A stretch of DNA of 30,349 nucleotides from Burkholderiales bacterium (GCA_947371645.1 CANBQJ010000020.1:1-30349), one strand, 5' to 3'. Positions 8,914 through 20,508 are shown, counted from the first letter of the stretch. Program-made: numbers and translations. The notes: generated by a model not told the origin, from the sequence alone.

Positions 8914-10178
8914 GCGGCCACCTCCGCCTGGGCTGGCGCCACGGGCGCCTCGCCCATGGCCGCGCGGTTGCGGCCTTCGGATTTGGCCCGGTAGAGCCGA
9001 TCATCCGCCAGGCGGATCAAGGCGGACGGCGGTGTCTGGCCATCGGGGCGGATGCAGGCCACGCCGATGCTGACGGTGACCACCGGCGCGCAGCTGGACG
9101 CCCCATGCGGCAGCGCGCAGGCTTGCACCGCCTCCAGGACGCGCTGGGCCACGTGGCCTGCTGCAGGCCCGTCCGCATCGGTGATGAGGACGGCAAACTC
9201 TTCGCCACCCCAGCGCGCCAGCAGGTCCACGGGCCTGCGCAGGCCATGGCCAATCGCCTCGGCCACGGCTTGCAGGCAGCGGTCTCCAGCCTGGTGGCCA
9301 TGGCGGTCGTTGTAGGCCTTGAAGTGGTCCACGTCCACCATCAGCAAGGCCAGCGGCAGGCTTTCTGCCTGGGCGCGTGCCCAGTTCTGGCTCAGGAACT
9401 CGTCGAACGCGCGGCGGTTGGCCACACCCGTGAGCACGTCGGTGCGGGCGGCGGTCGCCAGCCGGTCGTTGTTTGCCTTGAGCGACAGGCGCAGGCCCTG
9501 CTCACGCACGTCCAGCAAAAAGGCCATGCGGTCATTGTGCTCACGCACATAGCAGGCATGCAATGAGAACGACAAGGTGGTGATCAACAGCAGGCTGGCC
9601 CCAAGCCTGACCGTGCCCATCACGTCCACCACCATCAGCAAGGTCACGGTGTGGACCAACACCGCACCGATGATCACCAGGACCATGGGCCAGAAGCGGG
9701 CGAACACGGTGGCGTAGGTGATCACCACCAGCAATTCGACCAGCTTGACATAGGCCAGGGGGTTGCTGCCGTTGGCCCCTGTGGCGGCCACGACGCCCGT
9801 GATGCCGCAGGCCACCCATGCCACCATGGGCACGACCCATTCATTGAGGGCAGCCTGGTTCACCTTGCGAAAAATCACCAGCACGGCCAGCACAAAGGGC
9901 AGGTACAGGCCAATGCGCAGGGCGCTGGCAAAGAGCAGGTCCTGCGGCGCCAGCAGCTGATCGGCCACCAGCATGCCGGCACCAATGAACACGGAGTTCA
10001 GTGCCGCGATGCTGAGCTTCACCGCCCGCTGCGGCCCCATGTCCTGGATGAAGGCGTGCTCCAGCCTCGCCGGGAATTTCAACCAGCGAAAGCCGTTTGC
10101 AAGCGTGGTGTCGACCAGGGCCTGGGCCTCTGCCGATGCTGGGTTCAACGCCAATTCGGGCCTCCATGCAGCTGCCAT
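8910..10178 (-). CDS. Membrane diguanylate cyclase (GGEEF) with intact I-site
   Basis: A 422-residue membrane enzyme forming cyclic di-GMP. Six or so hydrophobic segments fill residues about 55-215, followed by a linker helix and a GGDEF domain beginning at DVLTGVANRRAF. GGEEF is at 324-328, and RPVD at 315-318 forms a canonical RxxD inhibitory site at the right distance, so feedback inhibition is expected. The N-terminal region aligns by eye with that of the downstream cyclase (for example RWLKFPARLEHAF against RRLRFGPALERQF). ATG 10178 lies 97 nt downstream of the hybrid kinase stop on the same strand, so a three-gene operon is likely. The 97-nt gap shows no terminator that I can see. Confidence 0.93.
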   Translation of the reverse strand: MAAAWRPELALNPASAEAQALVDTTLANGFRWLKFPARLEHAFIQDMGPQRAVKLSIAALNSVFIGAGMLVADQLLAPQDLLFASALRIGLYLPFVLAVLVIFRKVNQAALNEWVVPMVAWVACGITGVVAATGANGSNPLAYVKLVELLVVITYATVFARFWPMVLVIIGAVLVHTVTLLMVVDVMGTVRLGASLLLITTLSFSLHACYVREHNDRMAFLLDVREQGLRLSLKANNDRLATAARTDVLTGVANRRAFDEFLSQNWARAQAESLPLALLMVDVDHFKAYNDRHGHQAGDRCLQAVAEAIGHGLRRPVDLLARWGGEEFAVLITDADGPAAGHVAQRVLEAVQACALPHGASSCAPVVTVSIGVACIRPDGQTPPSALIRLADDRLYRAKSEGRNRAAMGEAPVAPAQAEVAA

Positions 10179-10275
10179 CTTAGGATGGGCTGCCGTGCAG
10201 CAGGTGGGGGAATTTCACGATGTGACCGGTTTTGTGCCGAGATAAGCCCGTTGACACCGTGCGGGGCCGGCGACC

Positions 10276-13680
<3,405 letters not shown>

Positions 13681-13787
13681 CCCTGTCTCCCTCGCTCCTG
13701 GTGCGCGCCACGGTCAGGCGGTCGCCCGGCTGCGGTGCCCGACGTGTCGGCATTACCCATGATCTCTGCATGGGATTCTGGCCCAAA

Positions 13788-13817
13788 TGGCGCCCTTGTG
13801 GCGCCCTTGTGGCGCCC
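13788..13817. repeat. Short tandem repeat, 11-bp unit, 2.7 copies
   Basis: TGGCGCCCTTG occurs at 13788-13798 and 13799-13809, followed by TGGCGCCC at 13810-13817. It lies in the 156-bp gap between the MFS transporter stop and the hybrid kinase ATG. The unit contains the palindrome GGCGCC. It is upstream of the kinase on its coding strand, so it may touch the kinase promoter; it may also be simple slippage. Confidence 0.6.
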
Positions 13818-13836
13818 ACGCCGTGGCCATCCCGGC

Positions 13837-15057
13837 TCACTGTTGCGTGTCGATCGCCGCAAAGGCCCGCCACAACAGGAGGTCGTAGCTGATCTTGAGC
13901 ACGCCGCAGATCACCAGGGGGGCGGCCAGCCAGCCGGCGGCCAGCATGGCCCCGCCCAGCGCCGGGCTCAAGGCAGACGCCAGGCTGCGGGGCACGGCGG
14001 TGAAGCTGGCGGCAGCCGCACGTTCACCGGGTGTGACCACGGCCATGACGAAGGCGCCTCGCGCGGGCACGTCCATCTGCGACAGCAGGGCGCGCAACAA
14101 CAGCAGGCCCAAGGCCAGTTCCCGCTGGTGCACGCAGGCCGCGGCGATCAGGCACAGGCTGGCCGGGATGTGGGTGTAGACCATGGTGGGGATCAGGCCG
14201 ATGCGTTGGGCCAGGTGCGGTGCCGCCAGTTGCGACAGGGCGCCCAGCAAACCCGCCCACCAGAAGAACTGCCCCGTGTGGGCCAGCGACAAGTCGAAGC
14301 GCTGCAGCAGCCACAAGGCCAGCAGGGCGTTGACCACCAGCCCGCCGGCAAAGGAATCCACAGAGAACAAGGCAGCCAGCTTCAGCACCACCGGGCGGGA
14401 GGGCCCCAGCGGGGTGGCAGGGGGCAGGCCCTGGCTGGGCGCGGGCCTGGGCAGACCTCGGTAAATCACGTACACCGAGCAGCCCACCAGGCCGTAGAGC
14501 ACGAACATCCAGCGCAGGCCGCTCAGCCTGTCGACGCCCAGGTGCTGGACCAGCCAGTCTGGCACCGAGGTGGCCAGCGCGCCCAGCGCTGCGAAGAAGG
14601 CGCCGGTGAGGCTGTAGCGCGCGAACAAGGCGGTGCGGGCCCGTGCGTCGCTGGCTTCGGCCAAGCGGGCGTGTTCCAGGGGCAGGAAGACGCTGACGTC
14701 ACCCGAGCTGGGGTTGAGCGTGCCAACGAAGGCGATCATCAGCAGCGGCCAGAAGCCGGCACAGCCTGCAAAGGCAAAGCCTGTGGCCGCCATGAGCAGG
14801 GCCGCGGTGGTGAGCAGGGTGCGGTGGTGAAAGCGGTGCCCCCAGGCGCCCACGGCCAGCGTGCTCAGGGCAGAGCCCAGCAAGGTGGTGCTGGCCAGCA
14901 CGCCCACCTGCCAGGTGCTCAGGCCCAAGGCCAGCAGGTAAACCGGCAGCAGGATGGCGACGTAGCCATCGGCGAAGGCGCGCAAGGCCCGCCCCAGCAG
15001 CAGGTGGCGGATCAGGCTGCGCGCCTCGGCGGGTGGGGCGGCTGGATTCGGGTTCAT
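13837..15057 (-). CDS. Major facilitator superfamily transporter
   Basis: A 406-residue inner-membrane protein with about twelve hydrophobic segments, the usual number for the MFS. The loop between segments 2 and 3 reads GAWGHRFHHR, a recognisable form of the MFS G-x-x-x-D/G-R-x-G-R/K-R motif. Substrate cannot be told from the sequence; overall it resembles drug/metabolite antiporters. The start is ATG 15057, because the sequence from there (LLLGRALRAFADGY) enters the first membrane helix; the open frame upstream is antisense to other genes. No clear Shine-Dalgarno is seen. It diverges from the VF530 gene and is followed by 156 bp before the kinase gene on the same strand. Confidence 0.85.
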   Translation of the reverse strand: MNPNPAAPPAEARSLIRHLLLGRALRAFADGYVAILLPVYLLALGLSTWQVGVLASTTLLGSALSTLAVGAWGHRFHHRTLLTTAALLMAATGFAFAGCAGFWPLLMIAFVGTLNPSSGDVSVFLPLEHARLAEASDARARTALFARYSLTGAFFAALGALATSVPDWLVQHLGVDRLSGLRWMFVLYGLVGCSVYVIYRGLPRPAPSQGLPPATPLGPSRPVVLKLAALFSVDSFAGGLVVNALLALWLLQRFDLSLAHTGQFFWWAGLLGALSQLAAPHLAQRIGLIPTMVYTHIPASLCLIAAACVHQRELALGLLLLRALLSQMDVPARGAFVMAVVTPGERAAAASFTAVPRSLASALSPALGGAMLAAGWLAAPLVICGVLKISYDLLLWRAFAAIDTQQ

Positions 15058-15123
15058 TGGGGGGATTGTCCGTTGCGCCAGGCTCGGGGTCGGGCGCCCG
15101 GTGTGTGGTTGGCCCACGCTCGA

Positions 15124-15129
15124 TACAAT
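15124..15129 (+). promoter_or_regulatory. Possible -10 element for the VF530 gene
   Basis: TACAAT matches the sigma-70 -10 consensus at five of six positions and lies 42 nt before the proposed TTG start at 15172. The sequence 17 nt further upstream (GTGTGT at 15101-15106) is a poor -35, so the call is tentative. Confidence 0.3.
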
Positions 15130-15171
15130 CGGGCAACGCGTTTGCCCAGGCCTGCACAGGCCCTTTGGACC

Positions 15172-15399
15172 TTGACTGCCACCCCTTCCTCCGACCCGCT
15201 GCATGGCGTCACCCTGGCCCACATGGTCGAGTGCCTGGCCGACTACTTTGGCTGGGCCGAGCTGGGCCGCCAGATCCCCATCCGCTGCTTCACGCACGAG
15301 CCCAGCGTGGCCTCCAGCCTCAAGTTCCTGCGCCGCACGCCCTGGGCGCGGACCAAGGTCGAGGCCTTGTATGTGGAAACCTGGCGCCAGACGCGCTGA
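15172..15399 (+). CDS. VF530-family (DUF2132) small protein
   Basis: About 75 residues. The core HGVTLAHMVECLADYFGW, followed by ELGRQIPIRCF and SLKFLRRTPWARTKVEALY, matches the VF530 family throughout, a compact helical fold known from a Vibrio fischeri structure and thought to bind DNA; its cellular role is not established. No ATG precedes the domain in frame, so the start must be an alternative codon: TTG 15172 is proposed, TTG 15142 is possible. The unknown 256-aa gene follows 21 nt after the stop, suggesting co-transcription. Confidence 0.82.
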   Translation: MTATPSSDPLHGVTLAHMVECLADYFGWAELGRQIPIRCFTHEPSVASSLKFLRRTPWARTKVEALYVETWRQTR

Positions 15400-15420
15400 G
15401 CCCACCCCGCTGCACACCCC

Positions 15421-16191
15421 ATGAACAGACTTCAGGCCCAATGGCAGCGCCTTTTTCTGCCCGCTGCCGCGGCGGGGCAGGACCCGGCACAACTGGTGGA
15501 CCCCCAAGGCGAGGTCAGGGCCCTGGTGCTGGAACTGGCCCGACCCGCCGACTGGGTGCTGCTGTCTCAGGTGTGGCGCGGCGTGCAGGCCGATTTGCAA
15601 CTGCCCGCACCGGCGATCGCGGTCTCCGGGGTGGACGGCTACCAACTGTGGCTGTCGCTGGTGGCGCCCGTGGGCCTGGCGCAGGCGCATGGTTTTCTGA
15701 TGGCACTGTGCGCGCGCTACCTGCCTGAGGTGGCGCCGGCGCGCATCAGGCTGTGGCCTGTGGCCGACGCCAGCGCAAGCGCTGGTGTGCAGCACGCCCA
15801 GCCGGTGCCCACCCTGCAAGGGCCCTCCGACGTCTGGTCTGCCTTCGTGGCGCCGGACCTGGCCCCGGTGTTCGTCGACACGCCCTGGCTGGACTTCCCG
15901 CCCAGCCAGGACGGGCAGGCCGATCTCCTGGCGCGCATCGACAGCATCACGCCTGAGGGCTGGACGCATGCGCTGGCATGTTTGCAGCCGGTCACGCCTG
16001 TGCAGCCGCTGCGCCAGGTGCAGGGCCACGGCCCCTCCCCAGCTCACGCGCCTGCAGGCTACGTGACCCCCCACAGCGACCCCAGGCTCTTTTTGCTGGC
16101 CGTGATGAACGACGAGGCCGTGGACCTGGCCCTGCGCATCGAGGCGGCCAAAGCCCTGCTGCCTCACTGCGGCGACCTCAGCCAGCCTTGA
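15421..16191 (+). CDS. Hypothetical protein, 256 aa
   Basis: A 256-residue cytoplasmic-looking protein, start ATG 15421, with no signal peptide or membrane helix. It is rich in Ala, Pro and Leu. Residues about 1-115 look like an alpha/beta domain (for example RALVLELARPADWVLLSQVW and GYQLWLSLVAPVGLAQAHGF). After a variable linker, the last 30 residues (PRLFLLAVMNDEAVDLALRI then EAAKALLPHC) resemble a short helical motif I associate with phage terminase small-subunit-like proteins, but nothing else is phage-like. It probably forms an operon with the VF530 gene. Its end overlaps the convergent TetR gene by 14 bp. Function unknown; likely a lineage-restricted conserved protein. Confidence 0.65.
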   Translation: MNRLQAQWQRLFLPAAAAGQDPAQLVDPQGEVRALVLELARPADWVLLSQVWRGVQADLQLPAPAIAVSGVDGYQLWLSLVAPVGLAQAHGFLMALCARYLPEVAPARIRLWPVADASASAGVQHAQPVPTLQGPSDVWSAFVAPDLAPVFVDTPWLDFPPSQDGQADLLARIDSITPEGWTHALACLQPVTPVQPLRQVQGHGPSPAHAPAGYVTPHSDPRLFLLAVMNDEAVDLALRIEAAKALLPHCGDLSQP

Positions 16192-16759
16192 CTTCGCCCA
16201 GGCACATCGTCAGCAGGGTTTGACGCTGTGCGACCGGCAGCAGCGCGGCGCCATCGGCGTGGATGTGGTCCAGCAAGATGCCGTCGAACACCGCCACCAG
16301 GCGGGGCGCCACCTGAGCGGCATCGCGCCGGCCCAGGCGCTTCAAAGCGCCTGCCGTGGCCTGCAGGAACTGCTGACGTTGCGCACCCATGGTGGCGGCC
16401 AGTTCCGGGTCGCATGCCGCCATCAGGATCAGATGAAACCTGGCGACCAGGTGGGTGCGCCTGGACGGTGAGAGCCAGTCGGCCAGGCGTGCCACCAGCA
16501 GCGCCGTGAACTGTGCCTGGGTGAAACCGGGCTGGGCCATCTGGCGCGCATCGGCTTGCAGGTCTTGCAGGTCCAGCCAGGCGTGGCGCTTCAGGGTCAG
16601 GGCCAGCAGCTCCTGGCGGGTGCGGCAGTGCGCCGAGGTGGAGCCCTCGGGCAGGCCGGCCTGGGTGTCCACCGCGCGATGGGTCAGGGCTTTGGCACCC
16701 GCGCTGCCCAGCAAGGCGATGGCGGCGTCGGCAATCAGGGTTTTGCGATCGGTGTCCAT
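16178..16759 (-). CDS. TetR-family transcriptional regulator
   Basis: A 193-residue repressor-type regulator. The N-terminal helix-turn-helix reads ALTHRAVDTQAGLPEGST (about residues 24-41) followed by HCRTRQELLALTL, in a subgroup where the usual YYYF turn is replaced by AHCRT. The C-terminal helical domain would bind an unknown small ligand. It diverges from the PhlG-like exported hydrolase gene, and the intergenic region carries two identical 16-bp palindromes, so it most likely represses that gene and perhaps itself. The substrate or product of the hydrolase is the obvious candidate inducer. ATG 16759. Confidence 0.88.
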   Translation of the reverse strand: MDTDRKTLIADAAIALLGSAGAKALTHRAVDTQAGLPEGSTSAHCRTRQELLALTLKRHAWLDLQDLQADARQMAQPGFTQAQFTALLVARLADWLSPSRRTHLVARFHLILMAACDPELAATMGAQRQQFLQATAGALKRLGRRDAAQVAPRLVAVFDGILLDHIHADGAALLPVAQRQTLLTMCLGEVKAG

Positions 16760-16841
16760 CGTGGGCGTGAATGGGGCATCAATGGGGCGTTGGCGGGGTG
16801 CCTGGGGACATCACTTCGGGTTTGCGCGGATGCGCCGGGCC

Positions 16842-16880
16842 ATCTACATTTGTAGATTATGCACATCTACATTTGTAGAT
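16842..16880. promoter_or_regulatory. Two identical palindromic operators, probable TetR binding sites
   Basis: ATCTACATTTGTAGAT occurs at 16842-16857 and again at 16865-16880, each with perfect 7-bp arms around TT, 23 bp apart start to start. They lie between the divergent TetR gene and the PhlG-like gene and overlap the likely promoter of the latter (TTGCGC at 16822-16827 and TACATT at 16845-16850, 17-nt spacer, tentative). The regular spacing suggests two dimers binding on nearly the same helix face. Confidence 0.8.
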
Positions 16881-16902
16881 GTTCGTGATGAAAGGGGCCG
16901 AA

Positions 16903-18138
16903 ATGCCTGATCAATTGCCGTCGTTGTTCAAAGGGCGCCTGGCCACCAGCGTGAGCCGCCTGTCACTGGTGGGCCTGTTGGTCACGGTCACGCCTGGCTT
17001 GCTGCTGGCCAGCGCGCCCAGCCATGCCCGGGCCGAGGTCATCAGCGCGTCCGCGCAGTTCACCGTGGCCGCCGTTCGCCCCGAGGCCTTCAGCTGGCTG
17101 TGGGACAACGCCGACGAGGCCTTGCTCAAGGCCGCCAACGCCAACATCCAGTCCTTCGCCTGGGAAGAAACGCCGGCCACGCCGCAGCACCTGGGTTACT
17201 CCACCGGCGCGCGCTACCGCATCAAGGCGAACTGGGGTGGCCTGAGCCACACCGTGGACGTCACGCACCTCCCACCCGAGACCATGCGCGGCCGCGTGCC
17301 CTCTGACAACTTCCTGGGCGCCAAACCCTACAGTTTCGTGGCGCAGGGCGTCTCTGTCGACGGCAAGCCACCGTTCACCGTGCTGGTGCAGTACACCCCT
17401 GCCGGCAGCAGCTTTGGCGACAGCCAGTTCCAGATCCAGGCGACGAACGCCGCAGACACGGCGGTGGCCCAGGCCTACGTGAGCCTGCTGAGCAAGACGT
17501 ACAACGGCCTGCAAAGCACCTTGACGGATGCGCTCAACCAGCGCTACTTCAATGCCGTGCTCAAGAAGCGCGGCACCTACGCCATCGGCCCGGTCGACAA
17601 GAACCTCAACGTGCGCCTCACCGTGTCGCAAGAGATCAAAGGCATCGATGCGCAGATGCTGTCCTGGTGGTGGGATCACATCGGCGACACGGCCCGCTAC
17701 CGACTGTGGCAGCCCATCGACCACGTTTCATTCGAATGGACCGTGCCGCCCGGCAGCCCCGATCTGCACTACGACATCGGCGCGGTGCAGAAGGCGAAGG
17801 AGTACATCGGCAAGACGCTGATGACGCTGGCCATTGCGGGCGCTGATCCGAAGGTGCTGACGCCGCCAGACCCTTTGGTCGACCCGGACTACTTCTTTGC
17901 CACCGCCGATCCGACCTTCCTGATGGGCCTGTTCCCCCACAACCTGCTGTCGCACCAGTGGCGGCCCAACGCCACGGGCGACGGGGTCATCCTGAGCACC
18001 GTGTTCGTCAACACGGCGCTGGCGCGCGTACTCAACGCCACCTTCTTCGAAGACCTGGGCTCACACGCCTTGCGTGAATTCCAGATGCTCCCCTACTTCC
18101 TGCCTCGCCTGTACAGGCGCGAGTACCTGCACGAGTGA
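16903..18138 (+). CDS. Exported DAPG hydrolase (PhlG)-like protein
   Basis: A 411-residue protein with a Sec signal peptide (hydrophobic core LVGLLVTVTPGLLLA, likely cleavage after SHARA). The C-terminal half resembles PhlG, the zinc hydrolase that cleaves the C-C bond of 2,4-diacetylphloroglucinol: WWWDHIGDTARYRLWQPIDH (residues 255-274) matches the PhlG WW-x-x-H...RYKLWHP-x-x-H signature, and HALRE (His388, Glu392) followed by LPYFLPRLY matches its C-terminal metal-binding HxxxE segment. The N-terminal half carries a degenerate copy (SWLWDNADEALLKAANANIQ) without the His, so the protein looks like an internal duplication. Export is unusual for PhlG. ATG 16903 is chosen because AAAGGGG lies 5 nt upstream; the earlier in-frame ATG at 16879 lies inside an operator. 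Its substrate is unknown, perhaps an acylated phenol or ketone. Confidence 0.75.
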   Translation: MPDQLPSLFKGRLATSVSRLSLVGLLVTVTPGLLLASAPSHARAEVISASAQFTVAAVRPEAFSWLWDNADEALLKAANANIQSFAWEETPATPQHLGYSTGARYRIKANWGGLSHTVDVTHLPPETMRGRVPSDNFLGAKPYSFVAQGVSVDGKPPFTVLVQYTPAGSSFGDSQFQIQATNAADTAVAQAYVSLLSKTYNGLQSTLTDALNQRYFNAVLKKRGTYAIGPVDKNLNVRLTVSQEIKGIDAQMLSWWWDHIGDTARYRLWQPIDHVSFEWTVPPGSPDLHYDIGAVQKAKEYIGKTLMTLAIAGADPKVLTPPDPLVDPDYFFATADPTFLMGLFPHNLLSHQWRPNATGDGVILSTVFVNTALARVLNATFFEDLGSHALREFQMLPYFLPRLYRREYLHE

Positions 18139-18165
18139 GGGCAGGTGCCAGGGGGCCCGCTGCGC

Positions 18166-18498
18166 TCACCGCTGGGTGGCGGTGGCTTCGGTCACCGCGG
18201 GCGTTTCGCCCCGTTGCGCCTGCACGCGGGCCAGTTCGGCCGCGTAGGCGGGGCCCTGGCGCAAGCCCTTGTAGCGGGCCAGGGCCAGCTGGTAGGGCTT
18301 GTCCAGGGCTTCGCGCACGGCTTCTTCGCTGTACTGGTCCAGCCCTGCCTGGTGCCACAGGTTCAGGTCGGCAATGACCTCTGATCGGCTGAGCGCGTGG
18401 GGCGCCTCCACCTGGGCGGGGGCGCCTTCGGCCCTGGCAACGGTGTGGCCGACGATGCTGGTCAGCAGGGCCAGGGTGCTTGCTTGTCTGCGGTTCAT
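18166..18498 (-). CDS. DUF4148-type exported small protein
   Basis: A 110-residue protein with a signal peptide (MNRRQASTLALLTSIVGHTV, cleavage probably after ARA) and the DUF4148 core SRSEVIADLNLWHQAGLDQY followed by a short helix ending LRQGPAYAAELARVQAQRG. These proteins are common in Burkholderiales periplasms and have no known function. ATG 18498 is preceded by GAGGA at a good distance. It follows the short-chain dehydrogenase by 37 nt on the same strand, so it is probably the last gene of that operon, and converges with the PhlG-like gene 27 nt away. Confidence 0.78.
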   Translation of the reverse strand: MNRRQASTLALLTSIVGHTVARAEGAPAQVEAPHALSRSEVIADLNLWHQAGLDQYSEEAVREALDKPYQLALARYKGLRQGPAYAAELARVQAQRGETPAVTEATATQR

Positions 18499-18535
18499 GG
18501 TGATGTCCTCATGGTGGTGTGCGGGATGGGCGGGA

Positions 18536-19222
18536 TCAGGCGCCGGCCGGCTTGGCCAGGCCTTGCTTGACCTGCTGGCTGATGTCGTCGGCCAGGTATT
18601 CGGTGGCGCCATCGGTCAGGGCCTGCAGGGCGCCTTGTGCCACGGCATCGGGCGAAGTCTTGGGCACGTCCACGCCGGCGGCCATGTCGGTGTCCATGTA
18701 GCCCACGTGCAGGGCCAGCACCTCGGTGCCTTGTCCTGCCAGGGCCTGCCTGAGGCTGTTGCTCAGCGACCAGGCAGCGGCCTTGCTGGCACAGTAGGCC
18801 GCCACGTCAGGGAAGGCCGCCCAGCTCAGCACCGACAGCACGTTGACGATGGCGCTGTGGGGCTGTTTGGCCAGCACCGGTGCGAAAGCCACACTCAGAC
18901 GCCATGGGCCCAGGAAGTTGGTGTCCATCTGCGCCTGGGCCTGGTCAATGCTGGCTGGTGTGAGCACCGGGCCGTTCTGGAAAATGCCGGCGTTGTTGAC
19001 CAGCACGGTGACATCGGGGCAGGCCTGCACGGCGGCAGCCACTTGCTCAGGATTGGTCACGTCCAGTCGGACGGGGATGACGCCCGCCAGCCGAATGCTG
19101 TCGGGGTCTCGTGCGGCGGCATAGACCTTGGCCGCACCGGCTTTCAATGCGGCTTTGGCGAAGGCCAGACCCAGGCCACGGTTGGCCCCGGTGACGAAAA
19201 CGACGGCGTTGTTGAGGTTCAT
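18536..19222 (-). CDS. Short-chain dehydrogenase/reductase (SDR)
   Basis: A 228-residue NAD(P)-dependent oxidoreductase of the classical SDR family. The cofactor motif TGANRGLG is at residues 11-18, NNAG near 80-90, and the catalytic Tyr143 and Lys147 lie in YCASK, with an upstream Ser in VLSVLSW. A GGAG 7 nt before ATG 19222 supports the start. The C-terminus (ATEYLADDISQQVKQGL) is typical of small SDRs acting on carbonyls of fatty or aromatic compounds. It lies 68 nt downstream of the thiolase, so the two probably act in one pathway, for example on a 3-hydroxy/3-oxo intermediate; the substrate is not determinable. Confidence 0.9.
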   Translation of the reverse strand: MNLNNAVVFVTGANRGLGLAFAKAALKAGAAKVYAAARDPDSIRLAGVIPVRLDVTNPEQVAAAVQACPDVTVLVNNAGIFQNGPVLTPASIDQAQAQMDTNFLGPWRLSVAFAPVLAKQPHSAIVNVLSVLSWAAFPDVAAYCASKAAAWSLSNSLRQALAGQGTEVLALHVGYMDTDMAAGVDVPKTSPDAVAQGALQALTDGATEYLADDISQQVKQGLAKPAGA

Positions 19223-19290
19223 GTCAAGCTCCAGTTGAGGTGAGTGTTGGGCGTCGATGTGACGCGTTGGTGATCGGGACGGTGAGCGGT

Positions 19291-20427
19291 TCAGGGTGCT
19301 TCCAGCACGGTGGCCACACCCTGGCCGCCGCCGATGCATTGCGTGGCCAGCGCATACCGGCCGCCGGTTCTGGCCAGCAGCGCAGCGGCCTTGCCCGTGA
19401 TGCGGGCACCGGTTGCGCCCAGCGGGTGCCCCAGGGCCAGGGCGCCCCCGTCGATGTTGACGGTGGCGGGGTCCAGACCCAGCTCGCGAATGCAGGCCAG
19501 TGCCTGTGACGCAAACGCTTCGTTGATCTCGGTGAGGTCCAGGTCGGCCACCTTCAGGCCGGCACGCTGCAAGGCCTTGAGGCTGGCCGGCACCGGTCCG
19601 ATGCCCATCACGGCCGGGTCCACGCCGATGCTGGCGTAGGCGCGGATGCGCGCCAGTGCGGGCAGGCCATGCCGGGCCGCGAAGTCTTCGTGGACCACGA
19701 GCACGGCGGCCGCGCCATCGGTCAGCGGCGAAGACGTGCCCGCCGTGACGACGCCATCAGGCCTGAATGCGGGCTTGAGTGCGGCCAGCGCCTCCAGCGT
19801 GGTCTGCGGGCGGATGCAGCCATCGGCGTCCACCACCTGGCCTTGGGGCGTGGTGACGGGCACGATTTCTCCGGACAGCCGGCCCTGCTCGCGCGCGGCG
19901 GCGGCCTTCTGGTGAGAGCTCAGCGCCAGGTCTTCCTGGTCGCCGCGCGAGACGTGCCAGCGACGGGCCACGTTCTCGGCGGTCTCGCCCATGGGCATGT
20001 AGGCGTCAGGGTAGGTGGCGATCAGCTCGGGGCTGGGGTCGAAGCTCAGACCGCCCTGCGGCACCATGGTCATGGACTCGACGCCCACGCACAGGTAGGC
20101 CTCGCCCACGCCCGCTTCGATCTGGGCGGCGGCCAGGTGGATGGCGGACATCGAAGAGCCGCAGAAGCGGTTGATGGTCAGGCCACCCACATGCTGCGGC
20201 AGGCCGGCCAGGAAGCCGACGATGCGCGCCAGGTTGTTGCCTTGAGGGCCTTCCGGATAGGCACAGCCCAGGATGATGTCCTCCAGCAGGGCCGGGTCCA
20301 GGTCCGTGCGCTGCAGCAGCCCCTTGACCACCTGTGCGGCCAGGGCTTCAGGTCGGGTGCTGGCCAACGCGCCTTTGCGGGCGAAGTGGAAGGGTGAGCG
20401 GGCGTAGGCGGCAATCAGGGCTTTCAT
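19291..20427 (-). CDS. Thiolase (acetyl-CoA C-acyltransferase)
   Basis: A 378-residue thiolase that would cleave 3-oxoacyl-CoA to acetyl-CoA and a shortened acyl-CoA, or run in reverse. The acyl-accepting Cys89 is in NRFCGSSM, the catalytic His334 in GHPLGATG, and the second Cys364 in CIGGGQG; NEAF is also present. Length and motifs resemble FadA-type degradative thiolases. ATG 20427 has AAAGG 6-7 nt upstream. The 81-bp upstream region holds a palindrome (20452-20469) probably bound by the TetR protein encoded just upstream. No FadB-type partner is nearby, so this is an accessory thiolase, plausibly for a particular fatty or branched acid. Confidence 0.92.
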   Translation of the reverse strand: MKALIAAYARSPFHFARKGALASTRPEALAAQVVKGLLQRTDLDPALLEDIILGCAYPEGPQGNNLARIVGFLAGLPQHVGGLTINRFCGSSMSAIHLAAAQIEAGVGEAYLCVGVESMTMVPQGGLSFDPSPELIATYPDAYMPMGETAENVARRWHVSRGDQEDLALSSHQKAAAAREQGRLSGEIVPVTTPQGQVVDADGCIRPQTTLEALAALKPAFRPDGVVTAGTSSPLTDGAAAVLVVHEDFAARHGLPALARIRAYASIGVDPAVMGIGPVPASLKALQRAGLKVADLDLTEINEAFASQALACIRELGLDPATVNIDGGALALGHPLGATGARITGKAAALLARTGGRYALATQCIGGGQGVATVLEAP

Positions 20428-20451
20428 GGCTGACCTTTCTTGGTGGCATAT

Positions 20452-20469
20452 CTACCGAACGATCGGTAG
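20452..20469. promoter_or_regulatory. Palindromic operator upstream of the thiolase gene
   Basis: CTACCGA (20452-20458) and TCGGTAG (20463-20469) form perfect inverted arms around ACGA, 25 nt before the thiolase ATG. The half-site CGGTAGGT at 20464-20471 recurs in the palindrome at 21122-21139 next to the TetR start. Both positions fit repression by the TetR protein encoded at 20509-21117. Confidence 0.7.
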
Positions 20470-20508
20470 GTTTTTGGGGCGACATCAATGTCCACGATCT
20501 GTTGGTGT

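Noticed and set aside
15058..16167. Upstream extension of the MFS reading frame to 16167
   Set aside because: It would run antisense to the VF530 gene and the 256-aa gene; the membrane protein begins at ATG 15057.
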